64,000 bases of DNA from Bemisia tabaci (taxonomy: Eukaryota; Arthropoda; Insecta; Hemiptera; Aleyrodidae). A program made the translations under genes and the position numbers. The stretch lies in contig NC_092800.1 in NCBI RefSeq assembly GCF_918797505.1, positions 1,860,001 to 1,924,000 on the forward strand, written 5' to 3'. Within the stretch, counting starts at the first letter, position 1. Every line of letters starts with the position of its first letter. The notes under the pieces are model-generated. The model made no database searches. It saw only the letters and a list, made by a program, of their open reading frames with translations, and was not told the DNA's origin. Positions 32,070-42,525 of the stretch are shown here, in pieces.

Positions 32070-32560
32070 GATTCAAAACGCCTTCAAATACTGTGATACT
32101 TCACCACATTACCGGAGAGTCAAAGTAGTTATCTCTTTGGCGCCTTCAAGTGTTATGCGCTGAAAATGATACCAAACATATGCGATCATATACTGTCACG
32201 ATTCAAAATGCCTACAAATACTGTGATACTTCACCACATTACTGGAGAGTCAAAATAGTTATCTCCTTGGCGCCTTCATGTGTTATGCGCTGAAAATGAT
32301 ACCAAACATATGCGATCATATACTGTCACGATTCAAAACGCCTTCAAATACTGTGATACTTCACCACATTACCGGAGAGTCGAAATAGTTGTCTCATTGG
32401 CGTTTGCAGGCATTCCCCGCAAATCGGTCCCGATTGGAGATCCTTAACGTCCGAGAACTGTCCAGTCCTGTCATCTGAGATTGAAAATTTACGATTCAAA
32501 ACACTTTCAAATACCGTAATACTTGACCACTGCGCTAGTTTTAGAATCACATCTCGATGG
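32070..32560. repeat. Tandem array of about 130-bp units
   Basis: GATTCAAAACGCCTTCAAAT plus ACTGTGATACTTCACCACAT begins units at 32070, 32200 and 32330 (period 130), with a diverged one at 32493. Units also carry GAGAGTCAAA(A/G)TAGTTATCTC and GGCGCCTTCA. The same unit forms a second array at 35878-36225. Confidence 0.9.
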
Positions 32561-32797
32561 TTTAAGCAAAAAATAAAAATCACGAACCGTCATAACGTTC
32601 CGTTTCTATGTCCAATTTATTTTTATGTCTTTTTATTTTTCTCCAACGAAAACTAACGGACATTTTTCATTGTTCTTTTTATATTACGTTCTTTATCCCT
32701 CATAGAACACTTTGCGATAATTCATCAATAGCGGTCATAAGTATATTTTTTTTTCTTTTGTTTAAAAAAAAAAAAACCGCGGAGATTTCAAAATCTG

Positions 32798-33124
32798 AAT
32801 GGAGAATTTGCAGGAGACTAAAATTTGATGAATTTTGTGTTTCGGTGGACACTACTGAGTGAATTGAACACGAGGATACCCTTGGTTCATGAATTCAACA
32901 ATTTATTAGAGAAGATATGGCAAAATGATCTAATTTGCTAAAATACATGTGTTTAAGTAGGAAATGCCGCCAGATGACGTCAATAGGCGGTGCATTTTCT
33001 CACTTTGAACCTATTTTTATACTATTTCACACATCAGAGAGAAAGTATAAAAAATACTGTGAAATCAACTATTTAAGCACTTTCAGATGAAGCTATAAAA
33101 ATGTCGCATGCACAGTATACATTG
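32798..33124. mobile_element. Family E element, copy 2
   Basis: Starts AATGGAGAATTTGCAGGAGA; the right end (GCATGCACAGTATACATT) is decayed relative to the inverse terminus. Contains CCGCCAGATGACGTC and GGCGGTGCATTTTCTCAC. Uninterrupted, so it serves as the reference for the copies at 6497 and 28067. Confidence 0.85.
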
Positions 33125-35730
33125 ATTTATTGTGAATTTCCCTAGCCATATTTTCTGGCCCATCAACTCGCAAAGTTGTCAGTTTCGCTAGTCAAAGAGT
33201 TTCGATCGTCAACAAAATGAAACTCTCGCCCAGAGATCGTACAGCCAAATTCTAGTAAACATCGGAATCGTGCGAGTAAATTTTTCAAGCTTCGTGAATG
33301 ACGTCAAGTCCCTTTGTCCGAAGAACAACGCGCTGTGGTATCAGGGATCGTGCGCGACGGATTTTTACGGGACGGAGATTCACACATTCCGAGCGAGGCA
33401 TTGATTGACCGAATGACCGCTTATCCACTCCAATCGCAACAGTGCGAACGGTCCTCGAACCAAACCTCACAACCCAAACAATAACCCGCAAACTCCGGAT
33501 TGTGTCGCGTGTGGGGGGGGGGGGGGGTGCGAGTGGGGCCATTGAATTTATGGCGCGGGGCCGGTCCGCGGTTGGGAAACGGACCGTTCCGAACGGGGAA
33601 CGGGGAACGGGGAACGGGGCACGGCTCCAGGGTAGGTGATTCCCGCGTTGAACTCTGCCGGGATCAAAGCAGGCCGAGTATTAGCATGTTAATTGGGCGT
33701 AATTGAAACTGCTTTGACGCCGCGTCCAACCCGCCCGAATAATAGCGAGCGCACCCCCCCCCCCCATTCGTTCCTCGGCTCGGTCGCGCGCCAAAAACAC
33801 GGAAAAATGATCCGTTCCCGCGAACCACGAATCACGGTCCCAAAAATAACAAATCGATGCTGGATACAGGGGAGCTCGGTTGACAACTCAAAGTCAACGT
33901 TAAAAACGCACATTTGATTGTTAATAATTTTTTTCTTTTTTTTCTCAAAGTGAGCGACTGATAGTGATCACTGTTTGCTTTTAGCTGATGGGTTTTTTGC
34001 AAGAGACACAGTCAACTAAATGCAATTTCTACAGTTATAATTGCTCCAGAATCACGTTGGTCACTCCAAGAAAATCTGATATCTACTCCTTAGCGCGCAA
34101 TCTAAGATCCTACTTTAAAATATTTTTACACGTGAATAGATACAGATATAACAATACAATCTGTAGTAGTTACGTAATAGTTTAATTGAATTTTTTTTTA
34201 AAAAAACTTGAAAGTATAAAAAGACTGGATATTTTATTGGTGAAGAACTTTAAAGCACGAATGCGGCTTGGAGCGCCTTCAAATCCCAGTAATACTCTCC
34301 GCCTCCTTACCTTTGCAACTTGTAAGTTTTGATGTCACGACTCATTGTATTCCTTTACAAGGATCAATCTCCTGAGTTATACTACTGAATTTTCCCCGAG
34401 GTTCGCTGAAATTACCCTTTTTACGATGCTGCATTTGAGGCTTCCTTAACTAACCTTCAGTCACCACGTAAATCATATGGGGACGGAAATAAGCTGTGTA
34501 AGAAACGACTATGAATACGACCCCTTGCCTCATTCCAATCAGATTTCCGTCATAAATTGTTTATGGCGACCAAAAACTTAAACGGATGTAAAGTTGACAA
34601 TGCGACAACACGGCAACCCCCACAGCGAAGCATCAAAAGTTAAACGGGAGGCCAGGGCAATTGCGACTGCAGTTGCAGTTATATGTGTTGGAAGGGTCGT
34701 AAAGTTTGTAAATTTTTCCGCCAACACTTTGCAATGCAGTCCTGATAATGCATTTGTTTACATCTTTTCACGCAGCGTCAGATCGCCCCCCCTTGTTGCC
34801 AAATCGCTTGAAAAACAACCCAACTCCACACCTGGATGCGTGAATTTGAGTCACTTCTCTGCGCTGAATCGGCACCAGCGCGGTACTTTTTCGGGGGTTC
34901 ACATCGGGCTCATTACTGTAATTGAACGGGTTTTTTTTAAAAAAAGACGTAAACCATCCGGGGTTTCTGTTTAACCAACGCTCTTTTTCAATTCAATTGC
35001 GATTCCTATGATGAGAAGCTCCGCTCTTTCGGTAATTATGACCTTCCGCTCTGCTTTTATTAATAGTTTTCATGCGCACTTCTCGTTATTTGCTGCGGTC
35101 CGGTGGGAAGTTTTATTTGAGAAAAGGCATAAGTGCTGTAGAATCGCAACGGTAGGTATGATTTTTATCCTGAGCCTAGAATTACTTTGATTTTGAAAGG
35201 ATGATTTCTGATGAAAGACAGCGCTCGTACATGGCGGTTGAAGTTAGGACGGCATTCATTCATCAGTTAGTTTGGCTGGTAACGAACATAAAGGGGAAGA
35301 GGTCATAAGTTTTTAATTTAGACTGAACGGCTATTTTGGAATTCTCGTAGAATTCGGAGCTCTTAAATTTTCGGTATGCTTTGCTATCGGGTGCTTCATT
35401 TTTAAAATCTTTTTACCAAGAATTTCGTTTATTCTAAAAAGTGGTAACAACCAAATATGAAATAAATTCGCAAAATTTAATTATACTTTGATTTGAATGA
35501 ACCATCGGATGATTCCCCTCAAACGGAAAAGTTTGTCTAAGAGAAAAAAAATGAGTCGCGAAAAAAGGAAAATAGCAAAAATTGACGTAAGTTCGAGGAA
35601 CACAGCAGTAAATTCACATTATCATGTTAATTTGTATCACCCTTTTCAGCCGATGTCTAGCCATCAAATTCGTTACTTATTTGTCGTCGAGAAAGTTACC
35701 ACACAAGCATGCAAAAGATGAGACTTAACT
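33125..35730. other. Intronic sequence, no gene seen
   Basis: 2.6 kb with GC-rich patches at 33285-33840, containing G13 at about 33513, a (GGGGAAC)n repeat at 33595-33620 and C10 near 33757. Open frames of up to 126 codons (34594-34974, +) have no recognisable similarity and no convincing splice context. No element recognised. Confidence 0.45.
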
Positions 35731-36380
35731 ATGGCCAAAGTACGAACCCACGTATCGTCGTTTGCATCGTTACAGACTTGATCTTGTACTTTATTTTCTC
35801 ATTGGAAAACTAGTCAACGTAAATTCCGCTGCCTTTGCGAATCGCATGACCGAACCTCTGCGATTGTACTGTTTCAAGATTCAAACCGCCTTCAAATACT
35901 GTGATTCTTTACCACATTACATCAGAGTCGAAAAAGTTGTCTTTTTGGCGCCTGCACTAACCGCACGTACGTTGCGCAGATTGTACCCAGTCGGAGATCT
36001 GCTACGTATCAGAAACTTGAGACCAAACCTCTGCGAATGTATAGCCTCAAGATTCAAAACGCCTTCAAATGCCGTGATACTTTACCACATTACTTAAGAG
36101 TCGAAATAGTTGTCTGTTCTGCGCCTGCACGCGTGTTGCCTGTTGCACGTATCGGTCCTAGTCGGAGATCCTTTACTACGATTCAAAACGCCTTTAAACA
36201 CTGTGATATTTCACCGCATCACGTTATCTCTCTAGCTTCTTTCTTTTTACTACTTGGATATTCCGAAGAAATTTCAAGTTATATTTAGTTGACTTTTTTC
36301 TCTTCGAAAATAAAAACAGGAGGAAAGATTCTGAAACCATCCAAGGAAGATACGCGGTTTTACACTTTCACCATCTATAT
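35731..36380. mobile_element. Diverged family B MITE containing a tandem array
   Basis: The left side has AACCCACGTATCGTCGTTTG followed by an ACAGACTTGATCTTGTACTT segment. The right side has GAAACCATCC, GATACGCGGTTTTACACTTT and CACCATCTATA. These are decayed family B ends, kept apart by the array at 35878-36225. Confidence 0.7.
35878..36225. repeat. Second array of GATTCAAAACGCC units
   Basis: Units begin at 35878, 36051 and 36180 and share the GATTCAAAACGCCTTCAAAT core, TTTACCACATTAC, GAGTCGAAATAGTTGTCT and GCGCCTGCAC with the array at 32070. Orientation is the same in both arrays. Confidence 0.85.
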
Positions 36381-37344
36381 TGTTGTCTTGCTTTACATAA
36401 AATTAATAATTCTGTTTATTTATCGATGGAATTCGTCAATTCTTCGTTACCCGAGCGACTTCTAAGAGTCTTTTGGACGCGCATTATCAATGTTACGGAA
36501 AATATTTTTAATTAAAAAATCCGATCCCAAGTTTAATTTATGGCTCTGCCGATCATCAGAGGAAACTAATTGGGAGAGAAACACGCTTCTTACGCCAGCG
36601 TATATAGTTTAATGCAAAAAAACATTTATGAGAGAGCCAGGTTGTCCTTTGATGCAAGAAACTGGGCGGGGTTTTTCATCGCGAAGAGGAAAAGTGCACC
36701 GGCAGAACCGTGCCACCCAGACGTAAAAATCTATGTAATTTTTAAAATGAACCTTTGTTGAAGAGTTCAGACCAACTTATTGTTTTCGTTTAAAGTTCCG
36801 TAGCCTTTGCCTAGCGATGGGCGAGCTTCCTCCTTTGAAGTAGCGCAAAAAAAAGTCGAAGACTCAACGCGTAGAACTTTCGCGCTCTCAAAGGCTCAGC
36901 GGCTCAACAGCTTAGCACTTTAATTTTAATTTTTTCTACTTTTCCATCATCAACTTAAAATTTTGTCGTACTTTAATTGGGTTTTATTACGACGGCGGAA
37001 GGGTAGTATCATTAAATTAGCTAAATTTAAGTCTGACGGTTCGTCATGGAGATGCAACACGCTCTTCTAGTGATATTAAATGTATTAACGTGATATTTAT
37101 GTGCATATTATACTATCCATACTATCCATACTAATTGGAACGTATACGTAGTACTTGGGAGCTCCTTGGTCCCTGGATAGATAGATGTCTTTATGGATGA
37201 GCCAAAAAAGCGGCACCTCTTTGCAAAAGTCCAATGGCAAGTACACGAGCAAAAAATAATTTTTTACAACTGAAAGAGTTAAGTAGTCAATTTACTACAA
37301 CGATTAGCAACTATGCTATTTACGTCGGAGACCAGGGATTTACT
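36381..37344. other. Intronic sequence, no gene seen
   Basis: No recognised exon or element. Confidence 0.45.
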
Positions 37345-37612
37345 TCAAATTTTTAAATTTACATGCTTAAATATGTTTAAAATTTCGGTAATTACTTTTG
37401 GATAATCAAAACTTAAAGGATAGATGTTTGGAGGGAGGTAATTTTGAATTTCGATGCGGGTAGCATCGGGTTCTGGGCGAGAAAGTAAATGATGGTCGAT
37501 TGTAAGGGGATAATGTCGACATAGAGAGCAAAATGGAAGTGGAGACTTTGAAGTTAAATGTAACAGGTAGTAATGAAGCATAAAATATACAAAGTCCTTT
37601 CGATAGGCTCAT
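37345..37612 (-). pseudogene. Probable C-terminal fragment of a non-LTR retrotransposon protein
   Basis: Read on the minus strand, the frame 37581-37345 gives PFCSLCRHYPLTIDHHLLSR, then PNIYPLSFDYPKVITEILNI and a stop. A CxxC...DHxL pattern followed by a proline-rich stretch and a short amphipathic end is how many jockey/I-type reverse transcriptase ORFs finish (family knowledge). The upstream part continues in another frame (TFNFKVSTS, about 37529), so at least one frameshift is present. Only the last 80-90 codons remain. Assignment rests on pattern only; an unrelated open frame is possible. Confidence 0.4.
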
Positions 37613-37803
37613 GAACGCAGTTTCACTCGGAAAACACCTAATATCACAACCAAACTTCTGAAACTCCTTGTCTCCCTAAATTTAAAAATCTAAATTTTTG
37701 TATATACACCCATCTTCCAAATTCTTTGTAAAGACGTTAATAGCCTAGGATGCTGAATGTCTATAAATAAAATAGCTAACTAACTAACTAACTAACTACT
37801 TAA
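37613..37803 (+). mobile_element. Probable 3' tail of a non-LTR retrotransposon
   Basis: The stretch GACGTTAATAGCCTAGGATG leads to CTATAAATAAAATAG and a (CTAA)n tract at 37774-37802. This resembles the 3' ends of jockey/I-type elements, which finish in a short A-rich simple repeat. It points in the opposite direction to the ORF fragment immediately to its left. Confidence 0.45.
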
Positions 37804-38737
37804 CGTACATCCAACGATGCATGATCTCTCAGGCACTTTGATCTGAGTCACGTCTGCCTCGTAATGTCGCTGCCGCAAGTCGCGCCTTCAATTTCGGGGG
37901 CCGGCAATTTTGCCGCCTCCCATGGTCGAATAGTTATCTCATGAACGCCGTGCAGTATCTCTCTCGCCGGGACACATGCTATGAAAGCTGCTGTTATAGT
38001 AAGGGGCTAAGTAATCTAAATTTTCATAATCAGAATTCTCAGCCTTTGTATCCGAATCTCGTGGTTTTAATCTGTATGAACCTAGAATACTTTACCTCAA
38101 AATACTTTCAAGAATAGATCCTTGCAAAAAATTAGAACGATAAAAATAAAATATTCGCAAAACCTAGCGAATATTTTATTTTGTCTTCTGTGTTTTTTGT
38201 GTCCGTAACGCATTTTAATCCTTTTCAATAATCCATCCTCAGACTTATACTACTAAGCTGTATTGCAGGGACTTTCTTTTTTTAATAATACTAAAAATAG
38301 AGCCCTTCTCCATTCCTTCTTGATAACGCAAAAATTATATGGGTGTCCTGTCGGGAGTGAGTTATTTAAGAAAATACTGTAGATGTTGTCCTTAACGAAG
38401 TTACGGAAACCGAAGGTCTGTTGCGCTGTAAATCCCTGTGGCCAAGTTTCGTTCAAACGGTTATTGTTGAGTCACAGGGAATCGAACAATGCAGAATAAT
38501 TGGCAATGTTGGCTTGCGAATAAGTAGTCATGAAGGAATAAGATATACGTGTTCCTGAGCTCTCTGAGATTGATGAGGTCAATTTATTCTCCTCTAAAGA
38601 CGCGAGAGCGTGTCTCGTAGGATGTCTCTGCGTCTCACAGTGGTTAGGAATCAATTAAAAATTGATCTGAGTAAAGAAAGATACATCTCCTTGTTCTGTC
38701 CCAAGATCAACTATATCGAATCTCGCGAAAAAAAAGT
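37804..38737. other. Intronic sequence, no gene seen
   Basis: No recognised exon or element. Confidence 0.45.
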
Positions 38738-38881
38738 TAAGGAACACTCCAGTGTTTTGACCGTCAACATTCCAAATTCTGATTTTTTGGCAAAACTTGA
38801 TGATACACTTACCTCTACGAATTGAGGTCCTTTCCCCCTCGAATGGCTACGAAATACCCTTTAGCCGCGAGTGGTGGGGCA

Positions 38882-39034
38882 CAGTGGCGTGGCGTGCTTT
38901 GTGGTACATCGATTGCTCTGCCATTTAAACTTATGGGAAAGGATCGATAAGCAGGGTGTTCGTAATGAACACCTTCTCTACCATAGCTTCGAATGGAGAA
39001 ATATCGATAATCGATCATTCACGCCTCGCCACTG
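38882..39034. mobile_element. CAGTGGCG hAT-like MITE
   Basis: CAGTGGCGTGGCGTGCTTTG at the left and ACGCCTCGCCACTG at the right. Flanks GTGGGGCA and ATGATGCA agree at 5 of 8 positions. The sister segment near 39690 (GTGATGAGGCATAATTTGG) is the unoccupied site, confirming the ends. Confidence 0.9.
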
Positions 39035-39418
39035 ATGATGCATAATTTGGCAAGCGGTTTGTTAGCTAAATCCTGGCAGAACGCAAAGTATTCCAAAAAC
39101 GTCAGTTTTCAAAGTATTTATCACGCTAATACACGTTATATTTTCATTTCTTACATAAATTCGTAAATTGAGACAATTATTGATTTTAGAAGAACCAGTT
39201 GCGCAGCAATGCAACTTAATTATACCATAATTCTCAGTACTAATTATGCTGCCGCACGTTATTTCGGTTTAATTTCTTACGTAAAGTTGTAAAGTAAACC
39301 AATTATTGCTCCTTAATGAGACCAGTTGTACAATAGAGAAATGCGACTTAATGGTGGGTCTCGTCTCTGTATCACGCAGTTTCGTCTTTGAACACTCCAG
39401 AGTTTTGACCGTTAAAAT

Positions 39419-39582
39419 CAGTGGCGTGGCGTGCTTTGTGATATATCGATTGATCTGCCATTTAAACCTATGGGAAAGAATCGATAAACAGGATGTTCGT
39501 AACGAACACCTTACTAATCGATTTTTTACCAGAGCCTCAAACGGGGAAACATAGATAATCGATCATTCACACCTTGCCTCTG
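39419..39582. mobile_element. CAGTGGCG hAT-like MITE
   Basis: CAGTGGCGTGGCGTGCTTTG at the left and CACACCTTGCCTCTG at the right. Flanks GTTAAAAT (39411-39418) and GTTGAAAT (39583-39590) are an 8-bp target duplication with one mismatch. Internal ATATATCGATTGATCTGCC, GGATGTTCGTAACGAACACC and ATAATCGATCATTCAC are shared with the other copies. Confidence 0.92.
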
Positions 39583-39730
39583 GTTGAAATGTCAAAAGCT
39601 AAGTTTTTGGTAAAACTCAACGATAATTCGACTTGTAAGTCTCTTTTCCCTAGCTGGAACGACCACAAATACCCTCTAACGGTGAGTGATGAGGCATAAT
39701 TTGGCAAGCTCGTTGTTAGCCTAATCCTTT

Positions 39731-40115
39731 GGCAAAACGGTGAAGGGGTAAGCCTTTGGGCGGCGCAAAGGCAGCGGGAGCAGCGTCTCGGGCGGGTTGT
39801 TTAGATTAATGGAATGGGGCCCGGGCCCGGGCTCGGGTGAATGACAAGCGATTAGCGACCTGAGCAGGCCTTATCAACGTGCGTGAAAGAGCCCCGATTT
39901 CGCTTAATTAGTCACCGCTCAAAGCGGCAAATTATCTCCCCCCCCTCCTCCCCCGAGTAGGGGCTCAGCTCCGTACACCTGAACGCAACGTCAACGTATC
40001 CTTACGACTCGTCTTCCCGACGCATCCTTGCAATTTGCCTCAGGTATCCGTTTCAGTGACGTATTGACGTCAGCAGCCGTTTTACTGACGTATCGACGCC
40101 AGTGCGGAGTTTCGA
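39731..40115. other. Intronic sequence, nothing recognised
   Basis: Contains the (GGGCCC)-rich patch near 39817-39835 and a C-run near 39940; no element or exon. Confidence 0.45.
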
Positions 40116-40247
40116 GCGGTGCCATGGCGTGCTTTGCGATGTATCGATTGTTCTGTCATTTAAAGCTATGGGATAGGATCGATAAACAGCGTGTTCGCAA
40201 CGACCACTTTCTTAATCGAGTCTCTACCGTAGCTTTGACGCCTTGTG
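40116..40247. mobile_element. CAGTGGCG hAT-like MITE abutting the second exon
   Basis: GGTGCCATGGCGTGCTTTGC, GATGTATCGATTG, CATTTAAAGCTATGGGA and GGATCGATAAACAGCGTGTTC match the other copies. The right end (TTTGACGCCTTGTGG) is degenerate and the internal ATCGATAATCGATC part is missing. It ends about 16 bp before the dpr exon at 40264. Confidence 0.8.
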
Positions 40248-40263
40248 GATTTTTCTGTTACAG

Positions 40264-40365
40264 ATATCTTGGATTAGGAGGAAAGACTATCACTTGCTGA
40301 CAGTCGGACTCACAACGTATACGGGTGACGAAAGGTTTCAAACCATTCACGTCCAACATTCAGAG
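40264..40365 (+). CDS. Exon of a dpr-family immunoglobulin protein, Ig1 core
   Basis: A 34-codon exon, phase 0 on both sides, between TTTTTCTGTTACAG and GTGAGA. It reads ISWIRRKDYHLLTVGLTTYT, then GDERFQTIHVQHSE. This is the SWxRxxDxHLLTVG...TYxxDxRF block diagnostic of dpr first Ig domains, including the core Ig Trp (residue 3 of the exon). It follows directly on the exon at 3867-4045 (IGDGV|ISWIRRKD). Family members continue with DWTL...YECQ, carrying the second Ig Cys. I found no such exon to the end of the window, so it lies more than 23.6 kb downstream. The splice acceptor is only about 16 bp from a MITE. Confidence 0.93.
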
Positions 40366-40866
40366 GTGAGAATTTTAAATGATTTCACCTGTCAATTCTT
40401 GCATGCAGTTTTTACTTCATTTAACATATGATTAATGTACTAAAATAGAAATTTTGTAATTTTGTATATCGTGAATTTTTAATATTATTTATTTATATGA
40501 CGTAAGGTGCACTCCTGGGCAGGTTAAAGACGCTTAGTTGTTGAGTTTTCCGTTGAAAAAAAAAACACACTCACGAGAGAAAATTGGGTAACGAGAAATG
40601 AGGGGCTTGGAGGACAAAGTGCATAGGTGCAGTTTTTGCAATTTTGAGAAATACGTGTTCGAAGTTCCGAAAATACATGGATCTATATTGCGGAAAAAAT
40701 TTCAAACTGACTTTTTGATGCTTAAGAATTGGACTTTGGGAGCGAGTTTCTCACAGAATATGCATTAAGACTAATTTTACTTGAAATCATTAATGTCTAA
40801 ATTTTTTTCAAAAACTGCATTTATGCGCCTTGTTCTCCAAGCCTCTTATATGCAGTTAGACTGATT

Positions 40867-41136
40867 CTGCCGTGCAAAGTAAGAACGCCGTAAATCCATC
40901 AAGATTTTTCTTCGTTTTTTGGAACTCAACACTTTATAAAATAAATACTGTTTTAACCATGCAAAATAAATACAGTTTTAACCATGCACCTCAAATTTTC
41001 AGGTTAAGTTCTTGATAGTATTTGCAAACAAATTCTGCAGAATCATCGTCCAAAGGTACGCAAGTCTTTCTGCTATGATACATTGTTCCCAAAAAATGTG
41101 AAATGGCGTTTACGGCGTTTTTGCGTTGCACGACAG
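40867..41136. mobile_element. Degenerate family A MITE
   Basis: CTGCCGTGCAAAGTAAGAAC at the left and GGCGTTTTTGCGTTGCACGA to CAG at the right. Flanks GATT and GGTT fit a 4-bp duplication with one change. The interior carries a short direct repeat, AATACAGTTTTAACCATGCA (with AATACTGTTTTAACCATGCA). Confidence 0.7.
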
Positions 41137-41747
41137 GGTTCTGATTAAATTCGCAAAATTTTTGATCTATCTACCGATTCGTTGATAAATTTAAACCTAG
41201 TTTTGTCGCTCAAAGTTTGATGCGATGAAGTCACCAGCGTCTGGGAGTCACGGCACGCCCTCGGCTCTCGGTGTCGGACGTCCGAGATAGGATTCCGTGA
41301 GGGACGACGTCGATAGTGCGTCAGTCGGCAAAGCGCCCGGGTCACGTCTAATGTTCGTGTTTGCGAGGAAGAATAAGAAAACGGGGAAGAAGAAGAAAAT
41401 AAATAAAGGAACGAGACAATGAGGGATCGGAGAGCTAAAACTGCAGTAATTAAGAGAAGAAAGAAAACACGGTCGGAGGAAGGAGAAATTTCGGGGGACG
41501 AAGGGGGGCGAAGGGGGGAGGGGGGCAAAATTGAGTTTTTCAAAAGGACGGAGGAGCGGCCCCGGAGCGAGCATAATAGAATGATAACACAATTGAGTGA
41601 AGGGAAAATGAAATGAGAGAGAATAACCTCCATAACCTCCGCACATTCGCTCGGAATTTCGCCAGCCGAGTTTCACACTCCGAATGGGCCTCCATCTCCG
41701 TCCAGGTTGCCGGATTCTCCCGCGGATGAGTGTCAAGCAGGACAAGA
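41137..41747. other. Intronic sequence with purine-rich strand
   Basis: 41410-41600 is strongly purine-rich on the + strand (AGAAGAAAGAAA, GAAGGGGGGCGAAGGGGGGA). This creates long but low-complexity Ser/Pro/Phe-rich frames on the minus strand (up to 178 codons). No gene is inferred. Confidence 0.5.
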
Positions 41748-42000
41748 CTGCCGTGCTAAGGAGGAACGTCGTATGAACATTCAAGAGTTGCCAAATTTAC
41801 GTTAATAAAACATGCAGTTTTGACGACGTTCGTGCACATTTCTCTTTGAAATTTTCAGATATTTTAGATTGAATTGCGTACAAAATTGTCTGAATTTTTA
41901 GGAAAATAATATACACAATTTTCCCGGTAAATTCGGTTTTTATCATAGGAAACTTGGCAACGTCTGAAGGCTCATACGGCGTTCTTCCTTAGCACGGCGG
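41748..42000. mobile_element. Family A palindromic MITE
   Basis: CTGCCGTGCTAAGGAGGAAC at the left, GTTCTTCCTTAGCACGGCGG at the right; flanks AAGA and AATA. Confidence 0.95.
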
Positions 42001-42086
42001 AATACTAGGGGACACGCTACCTAGCCGCTACGCGGCCCCCCGTGTGTAAGTCGAAATGGATTGGGCCCATCCACGGGCTATGTCTT

Positions 42087-42222
42087 GGATTACATTTTGC
42101 GATGAAGAACCACTATTTTTGACTCATTTTAGAAACATCATATAAGTCATTGGTTTCCCTATGCAGAAGTTGCTTTTTAGAAGAGCCAGAGTTAGTGGTT
42201 CCTTCTTGCAAAATGTAATCCT
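42087..42222. mobile_element. GGATTACATTTTGC hairpin element (family F)
   Basis: GGATTACATTTTGCGATGAA plus GAACCACTA at the left, and TAGTGGTTCCTTCTTGCAAA plus ATGTAATCC at the right. Relatives: 56198-56338, 57836-57930 and 58520-58713. Confidence 0.85.
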
Positions 42223-42280
42223 CACATCAACAATCACCAAAATTAGGAAAATGGGCCCGGTAGATCTATAGTAAGAATTA

Positions 42281-42525
42281 GACCGCGCTAAGCAGAAAGG
42301 AACTAAGCCTTACCAGCTATTGCCAAATTTAATTGGATAATTTAATTTTTACATAAAAATGGCTGTGCGGGTTTTCGAGGAAATTTCAGTGAATTTTTCC
42401 ACATTACGAAGTGAGTCCCTTAAAATTTTCAAAGGAGTATGCACAAACGTTCCCCTGTAAAAAATTAAATCGCCCAGTTTTTGGCAGAGCTGATGTGGCT
42501 TGGTTCCTTTCTGTTGAGCGCGGTC
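42281..42525. mobile_element. GACCGCGCT palindromic MITE
   Basis: GACCGCGCTAAGCAGAAAGG plus AACTAAGCC at the left; GGCTTGGTTCCTTTCTGTTG plus AGCGCGGTC at the right. Interior arms share GCCAAA...TTAAATT and TTTTCAAAGG-like words. The 83-codon frame at 42411-42662 runs out of this element and is not a gene. A second copy begins at 63962. Confidence 0.85.

Larger units (their letters stand above)
38738..39730. repeat. Diverged direct duplication carrying two hAT MITEs
   Basis: Segments of 38738-39080 recur at 39378-39730: ACACTCCAG(T/A)GTTTTGACCG, TTTTTGG(C/T)AAAACT, CCTTTCCCC / CTTTTCCC and GGCATAATTTGGCAAGC. Each copy has one CAGTGGCG MITE at a different place, so each gives the empty site for the other. 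A shorter related pair (AATTATTG...ACCAGTTG) lies at 39175 and 39299. Confidence 0.75.
4046..40263 (+). other. 36.2-kb intron of the dpr-family gene
   Basis: The intron opens with GTAAGT at 4046 and closes with the pyrimidine-rich ATTTTTCTGTTACAG at 40249-40263. It splits an Ig domain between codons (phase 0). It is packed with nested transposable elements, listed separately. No other exon in this phase was found inside it, but a small microexon could be missed by eye. Confidence 0.8.

Noticed and set aside
34594..34974. 126-codon plus-strand frame
   Set aside because: No recognisable similarity, no splice-site pair of the right phase for the dpr gene, ordinary composition.
41145..41784. 162- and 178-codon minus-strand frames
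   Set aside because: Low-complexity Ser/Pro/Phe-rich translation of a purine-rich strand, overlapping a family A end. No domain.
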